From: an uncultured Rickettsiales bacterium
Lineage (GTDB): Bacteria > Pseudomonadota > Alphaproteobacteria > Rickettsiales > UBA998
Assembly (NCBI GenBank): GCA_937982385.1
Contig: CALJMC010000166.1
Span: 1-6,921 of the forward strand
Length of the DNA: 6,921 nucleotides
Reading direction: 5' to 3'
Shown: in pieces, positions 1 through 6,921 of the stretch
Position numbering within the stretch: the first letter of the stretch is position 1
Layout: every line of letters starts with the position of its first letter
Notes under the pieces: generated by a model
The model's input: only the letters and a program-made list of their open reading frames with translations
What the model was told of the DNA's origin: nothing
Database searches by the model: none
Made by a program: the position numbers and the translations under genes

Positions 1-644
1 CGACTACGGAATGGGAATGGACGATAATTCAATCCACCGCTGTTCACATTGTTGCGCTCTTCATGATCCAGTTCATATTCCGCATCAAAACCATATAGCA
101 CAGCAATCTCAGGAGAATTGAAGATTTGACGTGAGTAATTAGCATTGACAGACACAGACGACGCAACATCATCTCCACTATCTACGTTATAACGATTCAC
201 ACCCAATCCAGCTGCAAGTGTAGCGCGACTATCAAGGCGGTGTAAATGCTTCACAGCAATACGATCACGCGTAGCATCATCAAGCACACCTTCTACAAAT
301 TCCATGTAAGGACGATGATATTCAAGTTCGAAGCCAGTCTGACCCAAACGGTTCACGAAGTCATAATAAAGACCTCCACCAAGCGTGTCATTATTCGCAA
401 AGAGCGACGCTTTATACTGATCACCATTTTCCTGAACATTACGAAGAAATATCTCACCATCTTGGCGATTAGACTTAAAGCTTCCAAGACGACCATCAGC
501 ACGACGTATCGTTGTTGAGTCGACATCGTTATTACGCGCAATCAGCCCTAAGTCCCAGCCATCAGCGATAGTAGCAAAACCACTCAATGTTGTAATACGC
601 TCGTCATTATCACCCAGACCACGCCATTCATGATCAATCTTGAT
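1..644 (-). other. Start of the C-terminal outer-membrane beta-barrel region of the PelB-like protein
   Basis: From about residue 1171 the helical TPR pattern stops. It is replaced by short alternating polar/hydrophobic strands broken by turn-rich loops, for example TTLSGFATIADGWDLGLIA, YKASLFANN, GGGLYYDF, TGFELEYH, VSVNANYSRQI and IAVLYGFDAEYEL. About 214 residues of it are in the window. If the barrel resembles the roughly 16-strand PelB pore, it should continue past the left edge. Confidence 0.7.
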
Positions 645-3600
645 ATGCTGAGCATGCAACTTGTCAATACCACGCTTCAATTCAGCAATATCTTCATTCT
701 CTGGTGCGAGGGCTTGCGCTTCTCTCAACAATTTGAGTGAACGGGGCCAGCGACCTGCAAAATTCTCTGCATTTGCGAGATAACCAAGATATTGTGCGTC
801 TTGGCTATAAGACTCTTTCAGCGCGTTCAAACGATCAATCGCGTCATTATGATTACCTGTCTCCAAATCGATGCGTGCATGCGTCAACTGATTACGAAGG
901 TAACGTTGCGCATCAAAGGCAGCGGATGATTGCTCACCTGCTTGCGTTGGCACAACAACCAATGAGCCATCACGGCCATTCGCAGCACTTAGTATCCACT
1001 CAGGCTTTGCAACAACCAATAGCTTATCATATCCCTGCGCCGCATAATTCACCCAGTCATGTGACGATGGAAGATTATCTGCAAAATGTTTGGTCGCAGA
1101 CGCTGCTTGAGGATTTGGGTTTGTTGCCAATAGCAACTCACGCTGACCACCAAGAATTTTGTACGCCTTCAAGCCAGTTGCACCATCAAGACGCAGTGCT
1201 TTGCCTTGACGCGCATCGCCAGATGTCGGCATCGCAACATTTTCTTGAGCAAGTAGCAGACGCGCATCATTATAGCGTTTTGTTTCAACAAGAGCGGAAA
1301 TCAAATCAGCTTTCAACACCTTATCAGATGGGTAAGCTTCAACTGCTTTATTGAAGGCAGCGAGCCCCTCTTTCTCTTGACCAGAGAAAATCATACTTGT
1401 TGCTGCTTTGGCTCTCATATCCGCAGTTTTCACTGGTGCTTCACTCACCAAATGGCGCACAGCATCATAGTAGCGCTTCGCTTCTTTGGTTTGATGATCA
1501 CGGCGCAACAATTCTGCATAATAATAGTAAGACAAATAGGCTTCATTATCGAATGCAGGCTGATCGCGATATTCATTTAAATACTCACCCAAATATTCCT
1601 CAGCTTGGGAATAATAGGCTAGATTATACGAACTCACACCAATCTCACGCAAGGCTTCTCTATCATTAGGCACTGCATTATGGAGCATTTTATAAGCTGA
1701 TTCTGCCTCACGGTTTAGACCGCTATCGGCTGCAAAACGTGCATATTGACGCACGGCTTCAGGCGCCATACGTTTTTCTTGAATACGTGGCAACATCTTA
1801 GCAATTGCGTCGCGGTTTCCTAGGTCATACTGACCTTGCAAATACGGCGTCATAATCGCAGAATCATAAGCAAGTGCTTCGTTACGATCAACAAAGTTTA
1901 CCAATGTTTCCGGGCTAGAATAATCTGCCAAGATTTTATACCATTGTGAACGTTCAACATCATTTGTCGTAGCAGTTGCACGATTATTAACCCATGACAT
2001 TTGACTCTCATTAAGACGAGGGCCCCATATATAAAGCAACTGACGTACTTCAACGGATGAAGGAGACTTATTAGCCGCTAAACTCACGAATAATTGCTCA
2101 GCATCATTCTTATAGCCCTTCTCTAGCAACGCATAGGCAATGTTGCGACGCTCTTCATGAGATACACCAGGCTGCTGGGCCAACTTCACCCAAAATTCGC
2201 GGGCTTCCGCTACCTTACCTTGGCGTTCAAGATTTTCTGCATACACATACACCCAATTGCCACCTTCACGCAAAGCATACTGCTTCACATATGGCATCGC
2301 CACATCCAAACGCCCAGCATCTATCAGCGCATAAATAAGCGAGAGGCGACGCTGCTCAGACATTGGCTTGGCAAGCTGAGACGCAGCAAAACGGCCAAGT
2401 TCTTTACGGTATGACGGATCACGCCCAGCCTGCGCTACAAGCGCAGAAAGATAATTATCCGCATCTTTAGCACTCATAGTGCTGTTTTGCTCAAGTAGTT
2501 TCAAAGCCTCAGAAAAACGACCCATCTTAATGTAACCATTACTCAAATAACCACGTGTATTTGCGTTTGGTGAGCGTGCGAAGAGACGCTCTGCAACTGA
2601 TGTCGCAAGACCATAATGTCGGTTATCCGCACTCATGAAATAGAGATCCGTAAGCAAGCTATCTGTCACGATTGGAGAAGCCTCGCGAGACGCTAACCAT
2701 GCACGCACTTCATCCTTCTTACCTGATGCAGCAGCAAGCCTTACCCAAACACTCTCAAGACGTTCAGATGTTGAATCACTACGATTCTTTTCGATAAATG
2801 CGAGGCCATCATTATAATCTCTCATAGTGAGATATAACTCACTTGCCGAAATCACATCATTTTCAGAGAATGTTTCGCGGTTGGTAAATTCTGTGAGGAA
2901 GCTGCGGGCACAGCCTTTCTTGCCTACTAGCATGCAATTCCTTGCTATCACCATCTTTTGCCCATCGGTCACTATTTCCGAACGTTTATAAAGATCAATT
3001 TTACTATCGATATCGCTTTCACGATTTGCCAAGCCTAGCACAATGTCGAATAATTGGTTTGTTCCACGATACGCAGCATCACCCAAACGACTATTCACCT
3101 GCTTAAGCAATGAACGGCGCTTCTCGATTAATGCCATCTCAGTCAAAATAATCGCATCAGCTTCACTCGTATTAATACCGAGAGAATCATACAGTTTTGT
3201 TGCGGTATCTGTTTCATCACGCTTCAATGCAAGAATAAGATAAACTGCATGCAAGTCATCCGGCAATACATTTTGATCATCTAGCTGACTCAGCAATGAA
3301 TATGCCTTTTCATCTTCACCCGTAAAAGAGTACAAATAAATTTGTTCAATGATTAATGGCGTGGACGTATATAGATCGTCCCCGTAAGAATTTAGAACAG
3401 ATTGTGCACTCGCCACTTCACCTTTGTAGCGCAATAGACTTACTAAACGCGCCACTTGCTCTGGAGTGCCACTATTTTCTTTCCATGCTAGTACAGCCGC
3501 GTAAGCATCTTGTTTACGATCGGCATCTAAGAGGAGATTCACCATCAACTCTTCAGCATCAAACGTGAAGAGCGCAGCATCTTTTTCTTTAAGCTGCTCA

Positions 3601-4154
3601 AGCGCTACAATAGCTTCTTCAGGCTTGTCTGTAGCAGCGAATACGCGCGCAAGTTCAACCACTTGCTCACCGGTCAATTCTGATTGCTCACCAGAAAGCT
3701 GCGCAAGCACTTCCGCTTGTTTGTCATAATCGCCTGAGAAATTATAAATATCAGAGAGTCTCTTCAGAACTTCAGGGTTTGAAGCGCGCTCATTAATGCG
3801 CTCTAGCACTTTAAGATAATCATCGGGGCGCTGCGCGTACTGATAAAGATTACCCAGTTCGTTAAGTGCCTTCATGTCATCAGGATGGTTTTCAACATAA
3901 AGCTCCAAGACTTCTACAGCCTTATCAACCGAAGCTGATTCAAGGTATAGCTTCTTCAACGGATCAACTACTTCTGCAGTAATCTCCCCCGCCTCTAAGC
4001 GCGCACGATAATGAGACTCGACATCGCCATAGCGATCATCCACTTGCTCCTTGTAAAGCATGTAATTTACTTCTTGCTCAGACGGCACAAGAAAATAACT
4101 TGCCCCAACCCCTACTATAGCTACCAGTAGAATTACTAGAATAACTCGTTTCAT
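1..4154 (-). CDS. pelB: PelB-like TPR and outer-membrane beta-barrel export protein, partial at the C-terminus
   Basis: The frame is open for 1384 codons from the ATG at 4154 to the left edge, which I checked codon by codon; the stop lies outside the window. The protein probably guides an exopolysaccharide, and the enzyme that modifies it, to an outer-membrane pore. Residues 4-22 are an uncleaved-looking membrane helix (ILVILLVAIVGVGASYFLV). Residues about 30-1167 are mostly TPR-like helical pairs, for example VDKAVEVLELYVENHPDD at 76-93 and a late pair at about 1086-1165. From about 1171 the sequence becomes amphipathic strands with aromatics and glycines, typical of a beta-barrel. Only two cysteines occur, C407 and C415. 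P. aeruginosa PelB has the same plan in about 1193 residues, so this homologue is longer even unfinished. BcsC and PgaA share the TPR-plus-barrel plan; the PelA-like neighbour 19 bases upstream is what favours PelB. Confidence 0.8.
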   Translation of the reverse strand, partial: MKRVILVILLVAIVGVGASYFLVPSEQEVNYMLYKEQVDDRYGDVESHYRARLEAGEITAEVVDPLKKLYLESASVDKAVEVLELYVENHPDDMKALNELGNLYQYAQRPDDYLKVLERINERASNPEVLKRLSDIYNFSGDYDKQAEVLAQLSGEQSELTGEQVVELARVFAATDKPEEAIVALEQLKEKDAALFTFDAEELMVNLLLDADRKQDAYAAVLAWKENSGTPEQVARLVSLLRYKGEVASAQSVLNSYGDDLYTSTPLIIEQIYLYSFTGEDEKAYSLLSQLDDQNVLPDDLHAVYLILALKRDETDTATKLYDSLGINTSEADAIILTEMALIEKRRSLLKQVNSRLGDAAYRGTNQLFDIVLGLANRESDIDSKIDLYKRSEIVTDGQKMVIARNCMLVGKKGCARSFLTEFTNRETFSENDVISASELYLTMRDYNDGLAFIEKNRSDSTSERLESVWVRLAAASGKKDEVRAWLASREASPIVTDSLLTDLYFMSADNRHYGLATSVAERLFARSPNANTRGYLSNGYIKMGRFSEALKLLEQNSTMSAKDADNYLSALVAQAGRDPSYRKELGRFAASQLAKPMSEQRRLSLIYALIDAGRLDVAMPYVKQYALREGGNWVYVYAENLERQGKVAEAREFWVKLAQQPGVSHEERRNIAYALLEKGYKNDAEQLFVSLAANKSPSSVEVRQLLYIWGPRLNESQMSWVNNRATATTNDVERSQWYKILADYSSPETLVNFVDRNEALAYDSAIMTPYLQGQYDLGNRDAIAKMLPRIQEKRMAPEAVRQYARFAADSGLNREAESAYKMLHNAVPNDREALREIGVSSYNLAYYSQAEEYLGEYLNEYRDQPAFDNEAYLSYYYYAELLRRDHQTKEAKRYYDAVRHLVSEAPVKTADMRAKAATSMIFSGQEKEGLAAFNKAVEAYPSDKVLKADLISALVETKRYNDARLLLAQENVAMPTSGDARQGKALRLDGATGLKAYKILGGQRELLLATNPNPQAASATKHFADNLPSSHDWVNYAAQGYDKLLVVAKPEWILSAANGRDGSLVVVPTQAGEQSSAAFDAQRYLRNQLTHARIDLETGNHNDAIDRLNALKESYSQDAQYLGYLANAENFAGRWPRSLKLLREAQALAPENEDIAELKRGIDKLHAQHIKIDHEWRGLGDNDERITTLSGFATIADGWDLGLIARNNDVDSTTIRRADGRLGSFKSNRQDGEIFLRNVQENGDQYKASLFANNDTLGGGLYYDFVNRLGQTGFELEYHRPYMEFVEGVLDDATRDRIAVKHLHRLDSRATLAAGLGVNRYNVDSGDDVASSVSVNANYSRQIFNSPEIAVLYGFDAEYELDHEERNNVNSGGLNYRPFPFRS

Positions 4155-4163
4155 AAAATGTAG

Positions 4164-4169
4164 TCCCTT
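4164..4169 (-). promoter_or_regulatory. Ribosome binding site for the pelB-like gene
   Basis: AAGGGA lies 9 bases before the ATG at 4154, in the 19-base gap after the deacetylase stop (TAA at 4176-4174). It supports this start, which is followed at once by the basic residues KR and a hydrophobic anchor. The gap is too short for a separate promoter, so the gene is most likely co-transcribed with the deacetylase gene. Confidence 0.75.
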
Positions 4170-4173
4170 ATCC

Positions 4174-6717
4174 TTACATTCCCTTGATCACGACATGTAC
4201 TGCATGTCCTGCTTGAGGAGGAATATTTATTTCTAAAATCCCATCACTTTGATTTTCAACTTGTGCTGAATACACAATTTCACCATCTTTTGCAACTTCA
4301 ACTTCGAACGCCATATTATTTTCTTTTATACTCGGCATCCTCAACCTAATTAAACTCTGTCCAAAACCCGACGCTTTAAATGTTAACAAACTATTAACAA
4401 ATTGCAAGTCTTTTATAATCCAATTGCTTTCGATCAGATAGGGGGAACTCTCAGACGCATAGCTACCAAGGGATCTAAGCCTTTTCAACGAAACAATAGG
4501 AGCTTCATTCACAGGGTCCAAACTGACATATAAACTGCCTTGATGATAATTGTAACCGAGCACGCCGGATGATTTATCGAAATCCACCATCAATTGAAAC
4601 GCACGATCAAAACGAATAGTTTGCAAATTCTTACGGTTTGTAATGCGCCACGACTTTTCTCCAACTTTATGCAACGTTGTCGAATAAAACCCTTGTGCAG
4701 TCTTCACATATTGCGACGTTGTCAGCGGAATAATAGCGCTCTTACGAGCGAAATTAAGATTCTCTTTTACCGCATTAACACTCGCATTCTTTTGACCAGA
4801 ATACATGTGATAATAGATATTAAATGGCGCCACTCTTTTGGGCTGCCCCGTATTCATGACCGTATTTTGCAAATATTTAAACCCATAGAAACGCCCAGTC
4901 CACAAATCAGTGTACGTATTCTCATTGCTATTGGAAGAATAGACCTGAACCTCTTTACCTACGCGCAACCCATACGGCGCCACCGCAGTATAGGATGGAT
5001 ATTCATTATCATAGCGCGAATCCCCACCATTGATATTTTGAAACCCTGCTTCACGAACACGTTTTAACGTTTTCTCGGTTGGCGAAGTGTCACCAGACCA
5101 CTGAATCAAATCCACCTCTTTACCTTCAGGCACCAATTCCTTAATGATAGCGATAGAGCCTTCTATCTCGCGTTCCATAGAAAATGGTTCGCACGCATAA
5201 CTACGTGGCGTAGAATAAATCTCATTTGTGCGCTGGTTCTTAGCACGCGTATTTAGCTTTGCTTCATGCTCAGGATGTTTATTGAAATACGCCTCCCAAG
5301 GCGTCACCATATCATCACCAAACACCTCGGTATACAACCCTGTATTGCTCGGCTTCTTAGGATATGCATTTAAGAATGTCACTTCTTTTGCATTATAGGC
5401 TGGATCATCCATCATAGACCATTCAAGAGGGTGACTATGGGTATGACTACCGGCCTGAATATGCGGAAGCTTAAAGACTTCGATAGCCGCCTTCCTACTT
5501 ACAGGCAATCCATAGCATGATTCATCAATATCGGACGTCACCACACTCACTGTTACAGGAAGGTCTGGATAAGGCTCCAGCAGCTCAAGACGTACAACAT
5601 CCGCTGCAATCACCTGCTTTTTGCGATATTTACGTATTTCCGACACATTGTTCCATCCATCACCATCAATATGGCTGTAAAAAATGCGACGACCATTGAT
5701 TGTCGTAATATCCACCTTTGGATCAACCTCTTCATCTAGCACCTTAGAAAAGAATAAGAATGGATTCACATACCACTGATAGATATAAGTTTCATCTTCA
5801 TCACTCTTCATCTGCTCTAGCTTCTGTTTTTCTTTTAAACGAATAAGTTTATTGCGCAAAATTTTCTTTGCATCAATTTCAGGGCGCATCGCCTTGTCTT
5901 GCATAATTTTTTTAGCATAACCACCTTCAATATGTGCACCTCTCTGCTCAGCAGTGGCCTGCTTCAAGGCTGCCTTCCTCTTCTTATCCTCAGGATTATC
6001 GGGCGTGGTATGCGCCAATCCTTTAAACAGTGCGTAATTAGCAGAAATATATCCACCATGCTGCCCTGCAATGATCAGATCACTTGCCTGAGAAGAATCT
6101 GGCGAAGAACGCACCCGCAAATAGGTCTTTGCCTTACCATCAATCGCCGTCTTTCCTCCATAGGCAGGAAGCGAATCTTTAAAATCACGTTCAAACCCTG
6201 TCATTTCTTTATCTCGGTACAGGATCTCTGCCTTATAGGTTACGGACTCATAGCTGTCCGTATCGCGCATCCCCATCAACGCATAAAGCTTATTGAGCTT
6301 TGCGCGACCTTCGACCCTCTTTTTATATTCATCGGACACGCCCATAGAGCCAATAATAATAATCTTTTTTCCTGACTCTGACATTGCAATCAGCCAATCA
6401 AGAAGCTCATCCATATCACGCTTATGATTTTCATTTGAGAGCCAAAAAAGCACCGCACGATACTCCTTTCCCAGCGATGGAAGGGGATCGTAAATACTTT
6501 GATAATTCACATCATAACCGAGATAATTGAGCGGCATTTCAGCAAAAAGATGCGCACGTGAATAACGAACCCCCTCATAGCTCTTCACATTATGCAAAGC
6601 AAGAATCTTCCTAGCAACAATTTGCCCTTCCGATGCGTGCACAGACGGCGCATAATTCATGCACAGAAAAACCATCAATGACAGCAACAACACTATTTTT
6701 TTAGAATGGTTCAACAT
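4174..6717 (-). CDS. pelA: Exported PelA-like polysaccharide deacetylase, lacking the hydrolase domain
   Basis: This 847-residue protein probably removes N-acetyl groups from a Pel-like aminosugar polymer in the periplasm. Numbering is from the ATG at 6717. Residues 1-28 are a signal peptide. Residues 36-129 alternate strands and helices (KILALHNV, AVLFWLS, KKIIIIGSMG) like a Rossmann-type domain. Residues 237-314 are a highly charged helical stretch. The deacetylase domain follows: HIDGDG with D351 and D353, SHTHSHP with H425 and H429, WSGDTSP at 540-546, NINGGD at 561-566, and YYHMYS with H637. The DGD plus HxxxH set matches the metal-binding residues of the PelA deacetylase domain, a CE4 relative. 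Residues about 674-847 are beta-rich and may be a jelly-roll domain. Mature-protein cysteines are only C401 and C509. P. aeruginosa PelA (about 948 residues) has an N-terminal hydrolase domain; here that function seems to sit in the overlapping upstream gene. An upstream ATG at 6780 would give 868 residues but a poor signal peptide. The enzyme class is firm; the Pel assignment is likely. Confidence 0.85.
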   Translation of the reverse strand: MLNHSKKIVLLLSLMVFLCMNYAPSVHASEGQIVARKILALHNVKSYEGVRYSRAHLFAEMPLNYLGYDVNYQSIYDPLPSLGKEYRAVLFWLSNENHKRDMDELLDWLIAMSESGKKIIIIGSMGVSDEYKKRVEGRAKLNKLYALMGMRDTDSYESVTYKAEILYRDKEMTGFERDFKDSLPAYGGKTAIDGKAKTYLRVRSSPDSSQASDLIIAGQHGGYISANYALFKGLAHTTPDNPEDKKRKAALKQATAEQRGAHIEGGYAKKIMQDKAMRPEIDAKKILRNKLIRLKEKQKLEQMKSDEDETYIYQWYVNPFLFFSKVLDEEVDPKVDITTINGRRIFYSHIDGDGWNNVSEIRKYRKKQVIAADVVRLELLEPYPDLPVTVSVVTSDIDESCYGLPVSRKAAIEVFKLPHIQAGSHTHSHPLEWSMMDDPAYNAKEVTFLNAYPKKPSNTGLYTEVFGDDMVTPWEAYFNKHPEHEAKLNTRAKNQRTNEIYSTPRSYACEPFSMEREIEGSIAIIKELVPEGKEVDLIQWSGDTSPTEKTLKRVREAGFQNINGGDSRYDNEYPSYTAVAPYGLRVGKEVQVYSSNSNENTYTDLWTGRFYGFKYLQNTVMNTGQPKRVAPFNIYYHMYSGQKNASVNAVKENLNFARKSAIIPLTTSQYVKTAQGFYSTTLHKVGEKSWRITNRKNLQTIRFDRAFQLMVDFDKSSGVLGYNYHQGSLYVSLDPVNEAPIVSLKRLRSLGSYASESSPYLIESNWIIKDLQFVNSLLTFKASGFGQSLIRLRMPSIKENNMAFEVEVAKDGEIVYSAQVENQSDGILEINIPPQAGHAVHVVIKGM
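6634..6717 (-). other. Signal peptide of the deacetylase
   Basis: From the ATG at 6717 the protein begins MLNHSKK, then a hydrophobic core IVLLLSLMVFLCM, then APSVHA before SEG. The V-H-A ending suits signal peptidase I cleavage after residue 28. The cysteine in the core is not in a good lipobox (VFLC), so a lipoprotein is unlikely. A complete signal peptide directly after the overlap with the hydrolase gene shows that the deacetylase is exported as its own protein. Confidence 0.85.
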
Positions 6718-6921
6718 AATGCCTTTCAAGCTCTTCTTGCGCAACATAGGGAATAAGCCCCTTTTCACGACGTTCGGCATAGAGCGCCCTCACATCATCT
6801 TTGGATGTATTTTCTATATCCACAAAATCCAATGAATAAAACTCTACATCTGGGACATGACCTTTAACACCACCCATCCATGCATAGGTTCTCTCTTGCT
6901 GCTTACCTTCTGATAACAGCC
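6701..6921 (-). CDS. C-terminal end of a GH114/GH166-like glycoside hydrolase (PelA hydrolase-like), partial
   Basis: Only the last 72 codons are in the window; the start lies beyond the right edge. The frame is open from 6919 to a TAA at 6703-6701, while the other two minus-strand frames hit stops within this stretch. The tail reads YSLDFVDIENTSKDD, then REKGLIPYVAQEELER. A strand with a Y-x-x-D-F-V-D pattern, then a helix, then 'KG-hydrophobic-IPYV...L' resembles the last beta-alpha unit of the TIM barrel in GH114 endo-alpha-1,4-polygalactosaminidases and the related PelA hydrolase domain (GH166). Such enzymes cleave alpha-1,4 galactosaminogalactan or Pel-like polymers. The catalytic residues are outside the window, so activity cannot be judged. 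The stop lies 17 bases inside the next gene, pointing to translational coupling with the deacetylase. The family call is inferred from a short tail and from context; that it is a coding end is much firmer. Confidence 0.72.
   Translation of the reverse strand, partial: LLSEGKQQERTYAWMGGVKGHVPDVEFYSLDFVDIENTSKDDVRALYAERREKGLIPYVAQEELERHYVEPF
6722..6727 (-). promoter_or_regulatory. Ribosome binding site for the deacetylase start at 6717
   Basis: GAAAGG lies 4 bases before the ATG at 6717, inside the end of the hydrolase gene. Spacing is slightly short. Other purine runs precede the alternative ATGs at 6780 (GAGGG) and 6747 (AAGGGG), so the RBS alone does not settle the start. The signal-peptide layout favours 6717. 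Confidence 0.55.

Noticed and set aside
737..1354. Forward open frame of 205 codons, opposite the PelB-like gene
   Set aside because: The opposite strand is an unbroken reading frame with clear TPR-like protein sequence. The forward product is rich in H, Q, S and L with no recognisable domain, as expected of an antisense shadow.
4155..4173. Promoter or terminator between the deacetylase and PelB-like genes
   Set aside because: The gap is 19 bases and is filled by a ribosome binding site and spacer; there is no hairpin with a T run and no room for a promoter.
4594..5067. Forward open frame of 157 codons inside the deacetylase gene
   Set aside because: It is codon-aligned antisense to the deacetylase, where its length is explained by the real gene's codon use. 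The product shows no domain.
5899..6375. Forward open frame of 158 codons inside the deacetylase gene
   Set aside because: Also codon-aligned antisense to the deacetylase, with no recognisable protein features.
6718..6780. Longer deacetylase start at 6780
   Set aside because: It would add 21 residues, giving an n-region of about 28 residues before the signal-peptide core and an 80-base overlap with the hydrolase gene. The ATG at 6717 gives a compact standard signal peptide. The longer start is not strictly excluded, since GAGGG lies before it.
1..6921. Assignment to a poly-N-acetylglucosamine (pgaAB) or cellulose (bcsC) export system
   Set aside because: PgaB has its deacetylase before its hydrolase and different motifs; here the hydrolase precedes a deacetylase with HIDGDG and NINGGD, which suits PelA. 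BcsC is not normally paired with such a deacetylase.

Overview
The window looks like part of a Pel-type exopolysaccharide modification and export operon from a Gram-negative bacterium. The evidence is a periplasmic polysaccharide deacetylase, next to a very long TPR protein that ends in what reads as an outer-membrane beta-barrel, preceded by the end of a TIM-barrel glycoside hydrolase. The DNA is moderately AT-leaning. I cannot place the organism more finely; a proteobacterium is a reasonable guess but nothing here proves it.

All three genes are on the minus strand, so transcription runs from high to low coordinates. (1) 6921-6701: the last 72 codons of a glycoside hydrolase that begins outside the window; its tail resembles GH114/GH166-type hydrolases. 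(2) 6717-4174: an exported protein with a Rossmann-like domain, a PelA-like deacetylase domain (DGD and HxxxH metal motifs) and a C-terminal beta-rich domain. It overlaps the hydrolase gene by 17 bases and carries its own signal peptide. (3) 4154 to the left edge: a PelB-like protein, open for 1384 codons without a stop and still unfinished. It has an N-terminal membrane anchor, TPR superhelix and the first part of a beta-barrel. Only 19 bases separate genes 2 and 3.

In Pseudomonas, PelA is one protein with a hydrolase domain followed by a deacetylase region, and PelB gives the TPR scaffold and outer-membrane pore. Here the PelA functions appear as two adjacent, overlapping genes. The inferred joint role is trimming and de-N-acetylation of a Pel-like aminosugar polymer in the periplasm, then export through the TPR-barrel protein. 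The synthase and inner-membrane genes expected of a Pel cluster (pelC-pelG) are not in the window.

The window is essentially all coding. There is no gene-free stretch longer than 19 bases, and I found no promoter, terminator, RNA gene, mobile element or CRISPR array. Forward-strand open frames are shadows of the minus-strand genes.
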